The notes under the pieces: generated by a model
The model's input: only the letters and a program-made list of their open reading frames with translations
The model's database searches: none
Told to the model about the DNA's origin: nothing
Part shown: positions 23,950-36,444 of the stretch, in pieces
Position numbering within the stretch: the first letter of the stretch is position 1
How the letters are laid out: every line of letters begins with the position of its first letter
Translations under genes and position numbers: made by a program
NCBI GenBank assembly: GCA_029582165.1
Contig: CM055877.1
Span: 31,454,241-31,518,240, forward strand
DNA length: 64,000 nt
Direction: 5' to 3'
From: Portulaca oleracea
Lineage: Eukaryota; Streptophyta; Magnoliopsida; Caryophyllales; Portulacaceae

Positions 23950-25566
23950 TTAGACAAAACTTCTTCTAAACCGGTACATAGCACTTCTTCTAAGCTCACC
24001 CTTCTTCTTATAAGAGATCTTTCCAAAAGTATTATACACGTCAACTTGCTTCTTCTTCTTGCGTTCCTTGAAGAGATTACAAACTCTCTTTTTAAATGCT
24101 TTGAAATCATCATAGCCTTTGATGATTGACTTGAACTTCCGCTTTCTTCCAATGTTTCTCATGAATAATCCAATGACATCATCACGGTTTCCAACCTCCA
24201 TTGCTGTAAGAATGAGACTCCTTGGTTTTTCAAATTCATGATACTTATTCTCCATTAGTGCCATAAGAGTGCTTTGATCCTCTAAACTTCTTGGATCAAA
24301 ATGAATGTACTTGTCATCAAATGAATGACCGTGTGAATAGCTCTCCATTTGTAATGTTTGGACCCTTGTTGTAGCGAGGCCAATATCATTGCCATGGTCC
24401 TTATCAACGCCAATGCTAGCGTTAAGATCCTCATAGATGGCACTACTTTCTCCTTCTTGGATCAATGAACATACTTCTTCTTGGATGGTATATTGAGAGT
24501 AAGAAATAAGCTCTCTTTGTTGTTGATCCTGCGGTACACTAGCTTCTTTCAAGACTCTACTTATAACAAGCAACTCTTCTCCATTTAATTTTTCTACATA
24601 CATCTTTACTAGTACAATATCCTCCTCTTTTTCTTCCTCGTGTACTTCATGAGGCACGCTACATACCTCATTCATGCCAAGCTTATTACTCGTTTCATGA
24701 ACATCCTCATGCTCGTCAAATACATCAAATACCACACTTTCAATTTCTGGTTGCATGCTTAATGATGTTTGACAATCAACCAAAGATACTTCTTTCTCCC
24801 GAGGACATGCACTTTCAACATGATCAACACTTTGGCAATATAGACATGTACTTGTGACAATGGAAGTGGGGAGGTTTATAGGCTGTTTTGAGGAGCTTTG
24901 GATAGTAGGTGTGGGGAGGTTTAGGGGCTGTTTTGTGTAGTGATGGGCAATAGGTCGTAGGGGCTGTTTTGGAGGTGTTTGAACGAGAGGTTTGGGACGA
25001 GTTTGTGGCTTGGTTTGAAGGTCTTTGGCGTGGGATTGTGGGGATGGTTTGTGAGGTCTTTGTTGTATATGGGTTTTATCCTGCAGTTCTTTACTCTTTA
25101 CTTGTATTTCAACATCAAGAGCTAAAGAACTTAACTCCTCCAAGTTTGTGTAAGATTGATATACAACAACACGCTGAATGTAATCATTAAGACCAAGAGA
25201 GTAACATACAAAAACTCGTTGATCATTCTCCTTAAGAGCATATTTCCATAGTCCGCTGAATGCTATCAGATATTCAACCACGCGTCTTTGCTCCCTTGCT
25301 CCATTGTTTCAAGTTTGTTGATGTAGTCTCCTTTGAATGGCAAGAACTCTTCTTGAACAATATTTCCATTCTTCTTCGGAACGTTTACTCCATTCATAAG
25401 GTGCTTCATATTCAACCTCATAAGGATGTATCTCACGTGAATTTGCGCTTCTTGATTCGTTTTGAAGGATCCCATGTTCTTCCATTTGTGTGGTGAGATC
25501 ATGAATTTGTTGCTCCAAACGTTGTAAATCACGTTATGAACTCATGCTATATCTTTTGCAAGCCAT
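23950..25566 (-). pseudogene. Family A gag-like gene, copy h (frameshifted near its start)
   Basis: Common codon-11 stop (ATG at 25566). The sequence between 25250 and 25380 is disturbed by several small indels around the EYTIAFRRQLW block, splitting off the first part. The following 443 codons, through zinc knuckle, acidic region and basic tail, are open. It shares HHYTK in the linker with copy i. Confidence 0.88.
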
Positions 25567-25802
25567 AGAATATGAATCTTGATACAAAAAGATCACAAGA
25601 AACTCATGGTTTTGGGGTTAGCATGTAGAGACGAGAGAGGGTTTGTGTTTAGGCTTGATTGTGTTTGGTTTTTGGGTTCTTTGTGGTGTTCATGGGGAAC
25701 GTGTATGTGGGAGATGATGGGGGATGGATTTGGGATGGAAAGATGGTAAAAAGATGGTGCAAGAACTAAGAGAATCAATCTCCTTAGCTATGATACCAAT
25801 TT

Positions 25803-26843
25803 TGATGTATAATGGGATCATGGATGATCACATTACACAAAAATATAAGGATCTTTATTTAAACTTGGGGTTGGTTAGATTGATTCTTAAACGAATGAAA
25901 AGATGAAAATGGCATGTAAATGGATTAATAATGGATGATGGACGAATGGATGGATGGGTGAACGAATGAATGGGAGTGTATTCTGGTTGGTATGGAATAG
26001 AATGGAATGAAAATGCAATGAAAATCAAAAGATTCAAATGAATAGATTGAAACTTACCACAAGAATGAATCGTTTGATCGAATGATAAACGGCTTGGGAT
26101 CTTCTAAGGAGATACAGATTCACCACTCCTAGAATCCTCCAACTCTTCCTATCACCAATCTAAGATAGCCAATCTTAGAATAGAAGAAGAGATTCAAAGA
26201 GACTCCTCTCAAGAAGACTCAATTTCTAACACAAAGGTTAGAGAGAACAAAGTATAAGCTTTTGATTTGATTTGTGTATGTTATGGGATGAATTAATAGA
26301 GGCCTAAAGGGGTATTTATGGTAATCCTAAGCCCCTTGGACGTGCACTAATCAAGAAGCTAGGCCCTTGAGGCTTACATCATGCTACACATTTATTACGT
26401 CATAAAAACTCTAAAATACAACTCTAGAAAAAAAAAGACTATAACTCCTTCAATACTTGTCCGTTTTCCAAGATTCAAAAACCATTGGAAAGCTCTTTCA
26501 ATGTACTCCAATCTATCTTTGGATGACTTCCTCAATAGACGTATGGATCTAGAGTTATGGAGCAGAATATCGAACTACACTTGATAAGGTCCTCTATTGC
26601 CGTGAGTGATGATTACTCAATATAGGACTTTTATCTCGAAGAGTTATTTAAGCTTGTTGATGTCCTCGTATATATGAGAATAACTCCATGTTAGCTAGAA
26701 TACCATCAAGGTCCTTCACGCTTTCATCTTTGAACTAATAAACCCTTGTGATTGTTGATACCCAAGGCGACATTTGTAGCTTCTAGCTGGATTAAGGTCC
26801 TCTTAGCTAACCTTGATGTATATCGCTGGGCGATTATACATCA
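25803..26843 (-). mobile_element. Family A LTR L9 (complete)
   Basis: 1041 bp with intact termini. Small private changes include an extra A in an A-run near 26428. Confidence 0.94.
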
Positions 26844-26873
26844 TTCTCCCAGTTGAAAAGTTTGTCCTCAAAC

Positions 26874-28468
26874 TTAGACAAAACTTCTTCTAAACCGTAC
26901 ATAGCACTTCTTCTAAGCTCACCCTTCTTCTTATTAGAGATCTTTCCAAAAGTATTGTACACGCCAACTTGCTTCTTCTTCAAGCGTTCCTCAAGAGATT
27001 ACAAACTCTCTTTTTAAATGCTTTGAAATCATCATAGCCATTGATGATTGACTTGAACTTCCGCTTTCTTCCAATGTTTCTCATGAATAATCCAATGACA
27101 TCATCACGGTTTCCAACCTCCATTGGTGTAAGAATGAGACTCCTTGGTTTTTCAAATTCATGATACTTATTCTCCATTAGTGCCATAAGAGTGCTTTGAT
27201 CCTCTAAACTTCTTGGATCAAAATGAATGTACTTGTCATCAAATGAATGACCGTGTGAATAGCTCTCCATTTGTAATGTTTGGACCCTTGTTGTAGCGAA
27301 GCCAATATCATTGCCATGGTCCTTATCAACGCCAATGCTAGCGTTAAGATCCTCATAGATGGCACTACTTTCTCCTTCTTGGATCAATGAACATACTTCT
27401 TCTTGGATGGTATATTGAGAGTAAGAAATAAGCTCTTTGTTGTTGATCCCGGTACACTAGCTTCTTTCAAGACTCTACTTATAACAAGCAACTCTTCTCC
27501 ATTTAATTTTTCTACATACATCTTTTCTAGTACAATATCCTCCTCTTTTCTTCCTCGTACTTCATGAGGCACGCTACATACCTCATTCATGCCAAGCTTA
27601 TTACTCGTTTCATGAACATCCTCATGCTCACAAATACATCAAATACCACACTTTCAATTTCGGTTGCATGCTTAATGATGTTTGACAATCAACCAAAGAT
27701 ACTTCTTTCTCCCGAGGACATGCACTTTCAACATGATCAACACTTTGGCAATATAGACATGTACTTGGGACAATGGAAGTGGGAGGTTTATAGGCTTTTG
27801 AGGAGCTTTGGATAGTAGGTGTGGGGACATTTTGTGTAGTGATGGGCAATAGGTCGTAGGGGCTGTTTTGGAGGTGTTTGAACGAGAGGTTTGGGACGAG
27901 TTTGTGGCTTGGTTTGAAGGTCTTTGGCGTGGGATTGTGGGGATGGTTTGTGAGGTCTTTGTTGTATATGGGTTTTATCCCAGAGTTCTTTACTCTTTAC
28001 TTGTATTTCAACATCAAGAGCTAAAGAACTTAACTCCTCCAAGTTTGTGTAAGATTGATATACAACAACACGCTGAATGTAATCATTAAGACCAAGAGAG
28101 TAACATACAAAAACTCGTTGATCATTCTCCTTAAGAGCATATTTCCATAGTTGCCGCCTGAATGCTATTGTATATTCAACCACGTCTTTGCTCCCTTGCT
28201 CCATTGTTTCAAGTTTGTTGATGTAGTCTCCTTTGAATGGCAAGAACTCTTCTTGAACAATATTTCCATTCTTCTTGCTGGAACGTTTACTCCATTCATA
28301 AGGTGCTTCATATTCAACCTCATAAGGATGTATCTCACGTGAATTTGCGCTTCTTGATTCGTTTTGAAGGATCCCATGTTCTTCCATTTGTGTGGTGAGA
28401 TCATGAATTTGTTGCTCCAAACGTTGTAAATCACGTTATGAACTCATGCTATATCTTTTGCAAGCCAT
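26874..28468 (-). pseudogene. Family A gag-like gene, copy i (multiply frameshifted)
   Basis: Common codon-11 stop (ATG at 28468). There are four or more short losses (near 26990, 27435, 27560, 27640 and 27785-27835), mostly in runs of G, C or T, leaving pieces of 68 to 210 codons. Zinc knuckle and linker sequences are still recognisable. Confidence 0.88.
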
Positions 28469-29380
28469 AGAATATGAATCTTGATACAAAAAGATCACAA
28501 GAAACTCATGGTTTTGGGGTTAGCATGTAGAGACGAGAGAGGGTTTGTGTTTAGGCTTGATTGTGTTTGGTTTTTGGGTTCTTTGTGGTGTTCATGGGGA
28601 ACGTGTATGTGGGAGATGATGGGGGATGGATTTGGGATGGAAAGATGGTAAAAAGATGGTGCAAGAACTAAGAGAATCAATCTCCTAAGCTCTGATAGCA
28701 ATTTTGATGTATAATGGGATCATGGATGATCACATTACACAACAATATAAGGATCTTTATTTAAACTTGGGGTTGGTTAGATTGATTCTTAAACGAATGA
28801 AAAGATGAAAATGGCATGTAAATGGATTAATAATGGATGATGGACGAATGGATGGATGGGTGAACGAATGAATGGGAGTGTATTCTGGTTGGTATGGAAT
28901 AGAATGGAATGAAAATGCAATGGAAATCAAAAGATTCAAAAGAATAGATTGAAACTTACAACAAGAATGAATCGTTTAATCGAATGATAAACGGCTTGGG
29001 ATCTTCTAAGGAGATACAGATTCACCACTCCTAGAATCCTCCAACTCTTCCTATCACCAATCTAAGATAGCCAATCTTAGAATAGAAGAAGAGATTCAAA
29101 GAGACTCCTCTCAAGAAGACTCAATTTCTAACACAAAGGTTAGAGAGAACAAAGCATAAGCTTTTGATTTGATTTGTGTATGTTGTGGGATGAATTACAA
29201 GATATCTAAGGGGGTATTTATATAATCCTAAGCCCCCTTGTGATGGAAATCAACCTCCACAAATGCAGTTGGTACAAGAGTGTTATCACTTGGTGCAAGT
29301 ACGCAATGAGGTCATCCATGATTCTAAGAAGGGCCTTGGCAAAATGGGAGGCCATTCACCCTACATAAGGCCCTCTTTAC

Positions 29381-30738
29381 TGATTGAAATCAGCCCACGC
29401 TTATTCCCCTAGGCCCAATCAAGAAGGCCCAGTTGAAGATCCATCATACATATAGGGTCCTTCATCAAAGGACTTTGTCCAATTCAGGCGCAATAAGGAA
29501 GTCCAAACATCATTTATAAAAGATGGATTAAAGAAGGAGGATACAAAGTGGAATTGCAAAGGCCCATCCACATGGTGTGCCTAGTATTTCAAGAGGATGT
29601 CCAAACATCCTAGAGTTGGGCTCAACCTCACGCCAAGCCCAAGAGTACCACACGTCCAAGTAAAGTTTACAAGCCCAATTTTATGATCTTGATTTTTGGA
29701 TGTAATTTAATTAGTTTTTGGTGTGTTTATTTTAATTAGGCTAGAATAGTCGTATGATTTAATTCCTAGTTAGGAATTGGCTAATTTTGTAACTAATCCA
29801 ATCCGGATTAGGAAAGCCAAGATGATTAGGATAAGGTTTGTTATTAGGATAAGATTTGTTACAAACCCACTCCCCCTAGGATAAGGAATTCTAATCCAAG
29901 GAGGAGTAGAATAGATTAGACCACTAGTAGTAGAACTCTTTGGCTTGCACGCCAAGTTGGAGAGTTTTAGTCCCTTTAGAACTCTCATAGTATAAATAGG
30001 GATGTAGCCTCTCAAGGCAATAATCCAATTCAATTCAGAAATATGAAACCCCTTAAGCTTTTAGCTTTCCCTCGAGTGTTTGGATAAACTCTCACCCTTT
30101 TCTTCTATTGTATCTTGGTTTGGCACCCAAGTGGTTAGGAAGAACTTGACCCTAGGTTGCGGTCTAGGTCAAGTTAGCCCTAGGTTGTCCTTTTTGTGGA
30201 TTCAATTAGGAAACCTAGATCTATCCGTTCTTACCTTTCTATCAATATAGTTAAGGTAATTACCCTGTGAGCTTTCTGTCAATACAGTTAAGTCACATTA
30301 ATCCTATACCCTACCCCTTTATCCCCAACGCCACATCCTCCCATCCAAATCCATCTCATATTCCCTTTTCTCTCTCCATAACAACTATCCAACAACCTAA
30401 CAACCTCCCTCTTTTCCCACCTCCAACGTCACTCCCCTTCTCTACCACATCAAACGCCATCTTCCCTCTTTCTTCCCATCCTCACGTCAACCCCCCCTCC
30501 TAGCCTCCATTCAAGAATCAACCATCTCCTCTCTTTCCCATTCAAGATTCATCTCTCTCTTGAATCTTGAAATCACAAAGCCCTCACGGCAAAACAACCT
30601 CCACAAAGAACCCTAATTCACGAGAACCTTCCCTTTCACTCTCCCTAATCTCGTGAACCATCCCACCCTCGTTGTTTGGTTACACGTGTTTCATGTATTA
30701 TTGGAATCAAGAACCTTTCTTGATCCGATAATACATCA
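29381..30738 (+). mobile_element. Solo LTR of family C inside D
   Basis: 1358 bp, beginning TGATTGAAATCAGCC and ending GATAATACATCA, flanked by TTTAC (29376-29380 and 30739-30743). It is homologous to 59526-60953. It contains TATAAATA at 29991-29998 and a CT-rich low-complexity stretch near 30310-30560. Confidence 0.93.
29991..29998 (+). promoter_or_regulatory. TATA box of solo LTR C
   Basis: TATAAATA in the same context (CTCATAG before, GGGATG after) as in the other C LTRs, for example 60148-60155. Confidence 0.7.
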
Positions 30739-31845
30739 TTTACCATTCTCAAAACCTCGGGATTGAGATCTCTCCTCCATGTTGTGCCAAGGAGACATTT
30801 GTAGCATGATGTCTAAGCTTCCCTGATTGCCCAGGAATAAGTCATCTGAAGGGCATTTGCATTCTGCACAGCTATTTCAAATCTCGGTATGCGTAGAGGA
30901 CGTTTACTTGAAGATGATTGTTTTTGAAGTGTGATGATGAGGTTAATTTTGTTCTTTTGAGTTAGTGCTTGTGGTTCCCTTATATTTGGAGGTCACATAG
31001 TCCATCCATGAAGACAAGAAGAACGCAAATAGATAGAATGTCATTCATCCAGAATGATGCCTATTCTGTTTGTGTCATTATCTCAAAGTTTAGACTTCTT
31101 CTCCACTTTTTCCCTTGGAGACTTTGGTAGAGGGTTCAAAGAGCTTTCCATAATGTCCAAGTTTGCTTGGTCTGAAGGTCATTTGGGTTCTACACAGCAG
31201 TTTGTTTCTGGACGTACGATAAGGACCTTTATTTGGGGTCTGTTTGATATTTTGGGGTTCTTTCAAGGGTATTTTGGTCTTTTCACATGGAGTCCGATTT
31301 TCTAATATTATTAGAGGTCCAAGGAAGGTTCCAGCTGACTTCGAAACAAAACCACTTGTGTTTCTTCATTTTTCTTACACGGATTGGGATCCAAGTGAAG
31401 GACATTACTCCAATGGGAAGTGCCACGTGGGTTGCTCCTATTGGTCCTCCTTGCCACCCATTTGGACGAGTACTTCATGGTGAAGATATGTATTAGTCTT
31501 AATGTAAAACCCCAAAAAAATCCAAAGATGTTGACCATGACGTCGTTAGTATATTATGTTTGACTTCGTTTTTATTATTACTCGTTCGTGTTTATTTATG
31601 CAAACGCTTGAGCTCGTAGGACCGTTGAGGGGCTAACAAGGGTAGAATAGTAATTTCCGCTGATTAATATTATTATGTGATTATTTACGTGAATATTATT
31701 TGCTATGTGATTATATGATTATTAGTATTAATATTATTATTACTATTATTAGAATTATTGGGTTTTTAGAAAAATCAGTTTTTAATTGTTTTAAATGGGT
31801 TGGATTAGGATTAGATTAGATTAGTGGGCCTAAATTGGGTATTAG

Positions 31846-31853
31846 TATAAAAA
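31846..31853 (+). promoter_or_regulatory. TATA box of LTR G
   Basis: TATAAAAA followed within 50 bp by a C-rich leader with repeated AACCCTA motifs. Confidence 0.6.
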
Positions 31854-34178
31854 CCCCCTCTCAAACCCCAAACCCTAATTTTCTCTCTAAATCAAACCCT
31901 AGCCCATTCCCCCCTCCTCTCTCTCGCCCAAAGAACCGACGCCACCACCACCACGGCCATGCCGCCACCACCGCCGCGAAACCACCACCACGACCACTCC
32001 CCCCCTCTCTCTCCCTCTGTCCCGTTTTCTTCTCTTTCTCCTTTCCCCTGCTCGACCGACGCGAACCACCGACCACCACCGACGACCCTGCCGTCGTCGA
32101 CGCCAGCCGCCGCCGCCTCTCCAACCCCAGTCGACCGGAGTCGCCGTCGCACGAAGGGAAACAGCCACGACCTCCTTGATTGTCGCCGTTCGAACCTCGC
32201 CATCCACCATTGCACCTCCGACCACCGACGCTCCAACCACCACCCTTCGTCGCCGCCTCGACCGTCGCACCACCCCAGCCTGCCGCCTGCCGCCGCTCGC
32301 TGAGAACATTTCTCTGCCTAACCTACGTAAACCCTAACCCTAATATGTTTTATCTCCTTCTTTTTCCTTTTCTTTTTCCTTTTCTTTTTCTGTTTTAATA
32401 TTAAATCTGATTTATTTATGTGTAATGTTAATGTTTATAAATTCTGTAATTTTTGTAATTAGGGGAATTATTTGTAATTGTTTTTCTTGTTGTAATCATG
32501 TGTAAATTATAAATGGTTATGTGTAATTGTATGTTGTAAATTGTAATTAGATTAGGTTGTAATAGTTGGTTATTAGGTTCGAAAGTGGTTCTTTAATATT
32601 CTTTATATTCTTTATATGAATCTTTTAGACTACAATATTATTGTACGTACGAATTTGGAAATTTATTACCTAGGTTAATTCTTGAATGTCTAGTTATTAA
32701 ATCGTTATGTTCTTTATTGTTCCTTAAAAGTAAATCTTGTTAAAGTTGTTAGATAAATTAGGTTGGCTTAATAAAAGTACAATTCTTGTTTAGTAATTCT
32801 TGAATCTTGATGGAGTGTAGTAAAAAGAATTAGTTGTTGGGATTCTTGATTGATAGTTTTAATGTTTCTAAGTTCTTTATGTTTCTTTTACATGTAACCT
32901 AAGTTTTTTTTATTCTTGTTTAAAGAAACCGCATGTTTAATGTTTTACTTTGTGAAATTCTTTTTTTTGTAATGTTATAATCTTATAACTAATTCATGTT
33001 TTAAAATCTTTAAAGCCTTGTTTACGTGTTTTATGTTCAAAGAAATTTTATTTCCTTGTACGACTTAAGTTTTAATCAAAGTTTTATTAAAATGTCCTTG
33101 TTTTTAATAAGTTTACTTCCACAAGTTTAATTGTTGGACCTAAGATAAGTTGGACCTTATATCTTAGACCCTAAGGATCGTTTTAAGTCCAAATTAGAAC
33201 CCCAACACCTTTTGGTAAAGGTTAGAACCGAAATAACAAATTTATTAATGACCGTTATCAGGACAGTTTCGTTAGTGTCTAAGGATCGAGTCACCACGGC
33301 TAGCATAGTTACTTTTTGATCGAGCCCTTTTAACTGGAGGCTCCCTTGGATGTTAGGAACCATAGGAATTTTACGGATCGAACGTTTGACTTGTATAGCC
33401 CGAGTTATAACCGTTTTACCAGAACCTGTCAGATCTGGACCAATTGTGAAGATGAGTGTTTTTAGAGTCCTTCGGGACTGATTTGGGCTTAGACATCAAC
33501 ATAGAAGTTTTAGTACACATCCTGAGGTTTCCGAAAAGTCTGAAACCAGACCCGTAGGATGTCGGGAAGTCACGTTGTGACCCGTTTTATGTGAACGTTA
33601 TAATCTGTCCTCTGCTTGCTTTTATTTATAAGAATTGTTGAGTGAAAATAATATGTGATCTTGTTATGTGTTTTCTTGGAGGTGTTAAGTGTAATTTCAT
33701 AAATGATAGGAACCTCAGTGTTCCTAGGGGATGGGTTAGGTAGTTAATAGTTAATACTAACTTCGTTAGAACGCGTTTTGATTAGATAATTATTCTTATT
33801 CTAGGCCCGAGTTAGTGCGTGACGTTAGTGAGCTCAAGTGTGTTCTTCTATTTGCGGTGCTTTGAAGTATATCAGGTAATTGTCTATGCTCTAATCCCCA
33901 TTGGGATGCTCTTTAAATGTGTTTTGATGTTTTATAATCTATTTTGAGAATTGCATCCCAAAAGGGGACTTTTGTTGAAACACGACCATCTGTTTTGGTA
34001 ATCTTTTGATTCGATTGTGGTCTTGGTTTATTTTGAGTTGAGAAAATTGGATGGTCTTTTATTCGAAGTTTTGTTAATGGTTTTGATAACTTGGGATGGT
34101 TTGACTTGAGAGTTGTGAGATGAGTTTGAATAAGGAATTAATAATTCAAAGTGGAAACATTAAGCGGGTTGTTGATTT

Positions 34179-34600
34179 GATGCCTTTGACAGGCTAATAT
34201 TTTGCGGGTGATAACCCCGAGATCAGGATTCGATGCCTGTATGGGTTATGTGCCAGGAGATCAGGGTTTCATCCCTGATATAGGATAGATGTTATGATGC
34301 CTTTGGTGGACGATTGTTTGATGCCTTGGAGAGGCTAATATTTATGCGGGTGATAACCCTGAGACCAGGATTCGATGCCTGTATGGGTTATGTGCCAGGA
34401 GATCAGGGTTTCATCCTTGATATAGGATAGATGTTATGATGCCTTTGGTGGGCGACTGTTTGATGCCTTTGAGAGGCTAATGTTTTTGCGGGTGATAACC
34501 TTGAGACCAGGATTCGATGCCTGTATGGGTTATGTGCCAGGAGATCAGGGTTTCATCCTTGATATAGGATAGTTGTTTGATGCCTTTGGTAGGCGATGTT
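34179..34600 (+). repeat. 141-bp tandem repeat inside LTR G
   Basis: Three copies start at 34179, 34320 and 34462, with a partial fourth near 34580. Each contains GCGGGTGATAACC, ATTCGATGCCTGTATGGG and CAGGAGATCAGGGTTTCATC. The smaller unit GATGCCTTTGRNAGGC also recurs within each copy. Confidence 0.9.
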
Positions 34601-36444
34601 CTTTATGAGATTTGATATCCCGCCCGCAAATTAAAATATAGATTGGACGGGTTGAGGAAAACAGTTAAGGGTTAAAGGTTTGTAAAACGTTTGATTTGAT
34701 CCCTCTCCCTAAAATGAATTGAAATGAACTTAAACTGTTTTAAACGTTAGGGGTAGACATTATTGAGAGTTCCCCCTCATTATTTTTGAAATGTTTTGTT
34801 TTCAGGTGAAGATCTAAATGCTGGGGATGGGAATTAGAAGCGAGGACGACGAGTCTAGAAGTCCTTGAATCTTTTTTTTTTTTATATTATTTTGTTTTTG
34901 TCATGATGTCTTAAAGTTTTGTTTTGAGTTGTTAGTAGTTACCGTTAGCAGACAGTTGTGTTATCCTTTCTCGCCTTGTGTTCCTTCGGGGATACGGCAG
35001 TGACGCCCAAACTAAATTTGAAGTCTTCCGCTATGTTTTGCCTGTTAACGTTAGTTTGACTTTGACTTTTCTATAATTGATTTTCCGGGGCGTTACACTT
35101 AATCAGTTGTATTTAGCTTAATTAAGGACGTTTAGGAGGTTTCTTCGTAATTAGGAAACCTCACTCTAGATGGTTTAGCTACTTGTGTACTTGGTTGCTT
35201 GCATGCTTCCAGCCGAGCCTTATATATATGAACCTTTGTATTTTGAAACTCAACAACTTATATGAAATACAAAACCCCAAGAAACCGAGAGGTTCTTCGT
35301 TTGTGAGTTTCTCAAACTCTCGTCTTCCACTCCAGTATCTAGATGTGGCAATCTAGTGGTGTTGTGTGGACTTGTTGTGACATCTTTGGAAGGTGCTTAA
35401 ATTCTGTAACCAAACGAGATCCTTCAAGCTTGCCCGGGTATTCTTTTCACTTGAAGGTGTTTAAGTACTGTAACAAGTGAGAAAATACTTGTCTCTATCT
35501 TTTCTTTCATTTGTTTTTCGCTCCTTGATGCTTATTGCATCATATTGTTGTGGTTATTTGCTGTCCCGAGATATTGGTGTTCTTGTGGTGTTATAAGCTT
35601 GCTTGAATCAGTGCCTTGGTGAGCTTATATACATCATTTCCACTCCTTCGTGTTGAGTTCAGATCTTTTTGAGTGAGTTCCTAAACCTTTGTGAGTTTCT
35701 TGATGTTATATGGTGTGTGTGAACCTGGTTCTAATTGCCATTTGAGTGAAACACATCAATCTCCATTCGTAGTTGATGTTTTCTTCCTTTGGCGTTGCTT
35801 CTCCGAACCAACATAAGGTCCTTTGATATGATTCTGAATGTCCTTCATGAGTCCTTTGCTATTTATTATATGGTTTATTCAAGCTTGGTTTCCTCGTCAT
35901 TCTGGAGATAACTACATCATTTGTGGTTGTTTTTTCCCTCCTTTGTTGGGTTATTGAGTCATACGTGAGGTCCTTGGGTTCCTATGATGTTTCCTAGCCT
36001 GCTGAGTTAAAGGTCCTTAGGTCTAGGATACATCACCTTGGACGTGCACTAATCAAGAAGCTAGGCGCTTGAGGCTTACATCATGCTACACATTTATTAC
36101 ATCATAAAAACTCTAAAATACAACTCTAGAAAGAAAAGACTATAACTCCTTCAATACTTGTCCGTTTTCCAAGATTCAAAAACAATTGGAAAGCTCTTTC
36201 AATGTACTCCAATCTGTCTTTGGATGACTTCCTCAATAGATGTATGGATCTAGAGTTATAGAGCAGAATATCGAACTGCACTTGATAAGGTCCTCTACTG
36301 CCGTGAGTGATGATTACTCAATAAAGGACTTTTATCTCCAAGAGTGATTTAAGCTTGTTGATGTCCTCATATATATGAGAATAACTCCATGTAAGCTAGA
36401 ATACCATCAGGGTCCTTCACGCTTTCTTCCTTGAACTAATAAAC

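Larger units (their letters stand above)
1..28704 (-). repeat. Tandem array of family A LTR-retrotransposon units (kb-scale satellite)
   Basis: Nine internal regions alternate with single shared LTRs, all minus strand. LTR left edges lie at 3829, 8259, 11188, 14106, 17030, 19951, 22877, 25803 and 28705, giving periods of 4430, 2929, 2918, 2924, 2921, 2926, 2926 and 2902 bp. LTR lengths are 1039-1041 bp where complete. The two left units are longer because of a family B insert. There is no target-site duplication or other sequence between units, so these are not independent insertions; adjacent units share one LTR, as expected from unequal recombination between LTRs. The array continues left of the window. 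On the right it ends with the LTR that starts at 28705. Confidence 0.95.
31503..35097 (+). mobile_element. Large solo LTR of family G (3.6 kb) inside D
   Basis: It starts TGTAAAACCCC and ends GGGGCGTTACA, near-inverse termini, flanked by CTTAA (31498-31502 and 35098-35102). No internal direct repeat, PBS, PPT or coding domain was seen, so a solo LTR fits better than a short complete element. A TATA box is followed by a CCG/CAC-rich stretch (about 31900-32300), AT-rich sequence, then a 141-bp tandem repeat. Very long LTRs with such ends are known in plant chromoviruses such as the Tekay/Del group; that assignment is inference. Confidence 0.82.
29241..36035 (+). mobile_element. Solo LTR of family D, with two nested solo LTRs
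   Basis: It begins TGATGGAAATCAACC and ends GGATACATCA, flanked by 5-bp duplications CCTTG (29236-29240 and 36036-36040). Net length without C and G is about 1832 bp. No PBS, PPT or coding region is present, so it is a solo LTR. Orientation is set by a TATATATATG box near 35221 upstream of the presumed transcript start and by comparison with the opposite copy at 47285-50289. Confidence 0.9.

Noticed and set aside
1..28704. CRISPR-like or bacterial repeat array
   Set aside because: Units are kilobase-long LTR-gag modules with plant PBS and PPT. There are no short repeats with spacers.
29770..30033. Recurring 83-87 codon frame (RVLKGLKLSNLACKPK) on the strand opposite to LTR C
   Set aside because: Antisense to the LTR promoter region and present wherever C LTRs occur, with no domain. 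Probably a chance frame, although it is repeatedly open.
31835..32303. GC-rich open frames on both strands in the CCG/CAC-rich stretch
   Set aside because: Overlapping frames on both strands in low-complexity sequence inside solo LTR G, with no recognisable domain. Treated as leader sequence, not genes.
31503..35097. Complete small LTR element instead of a solo LTR
   Set aside because: No internal direct repeats, PBS or PPT found. Termini and a single TATA box fit one long LTR.
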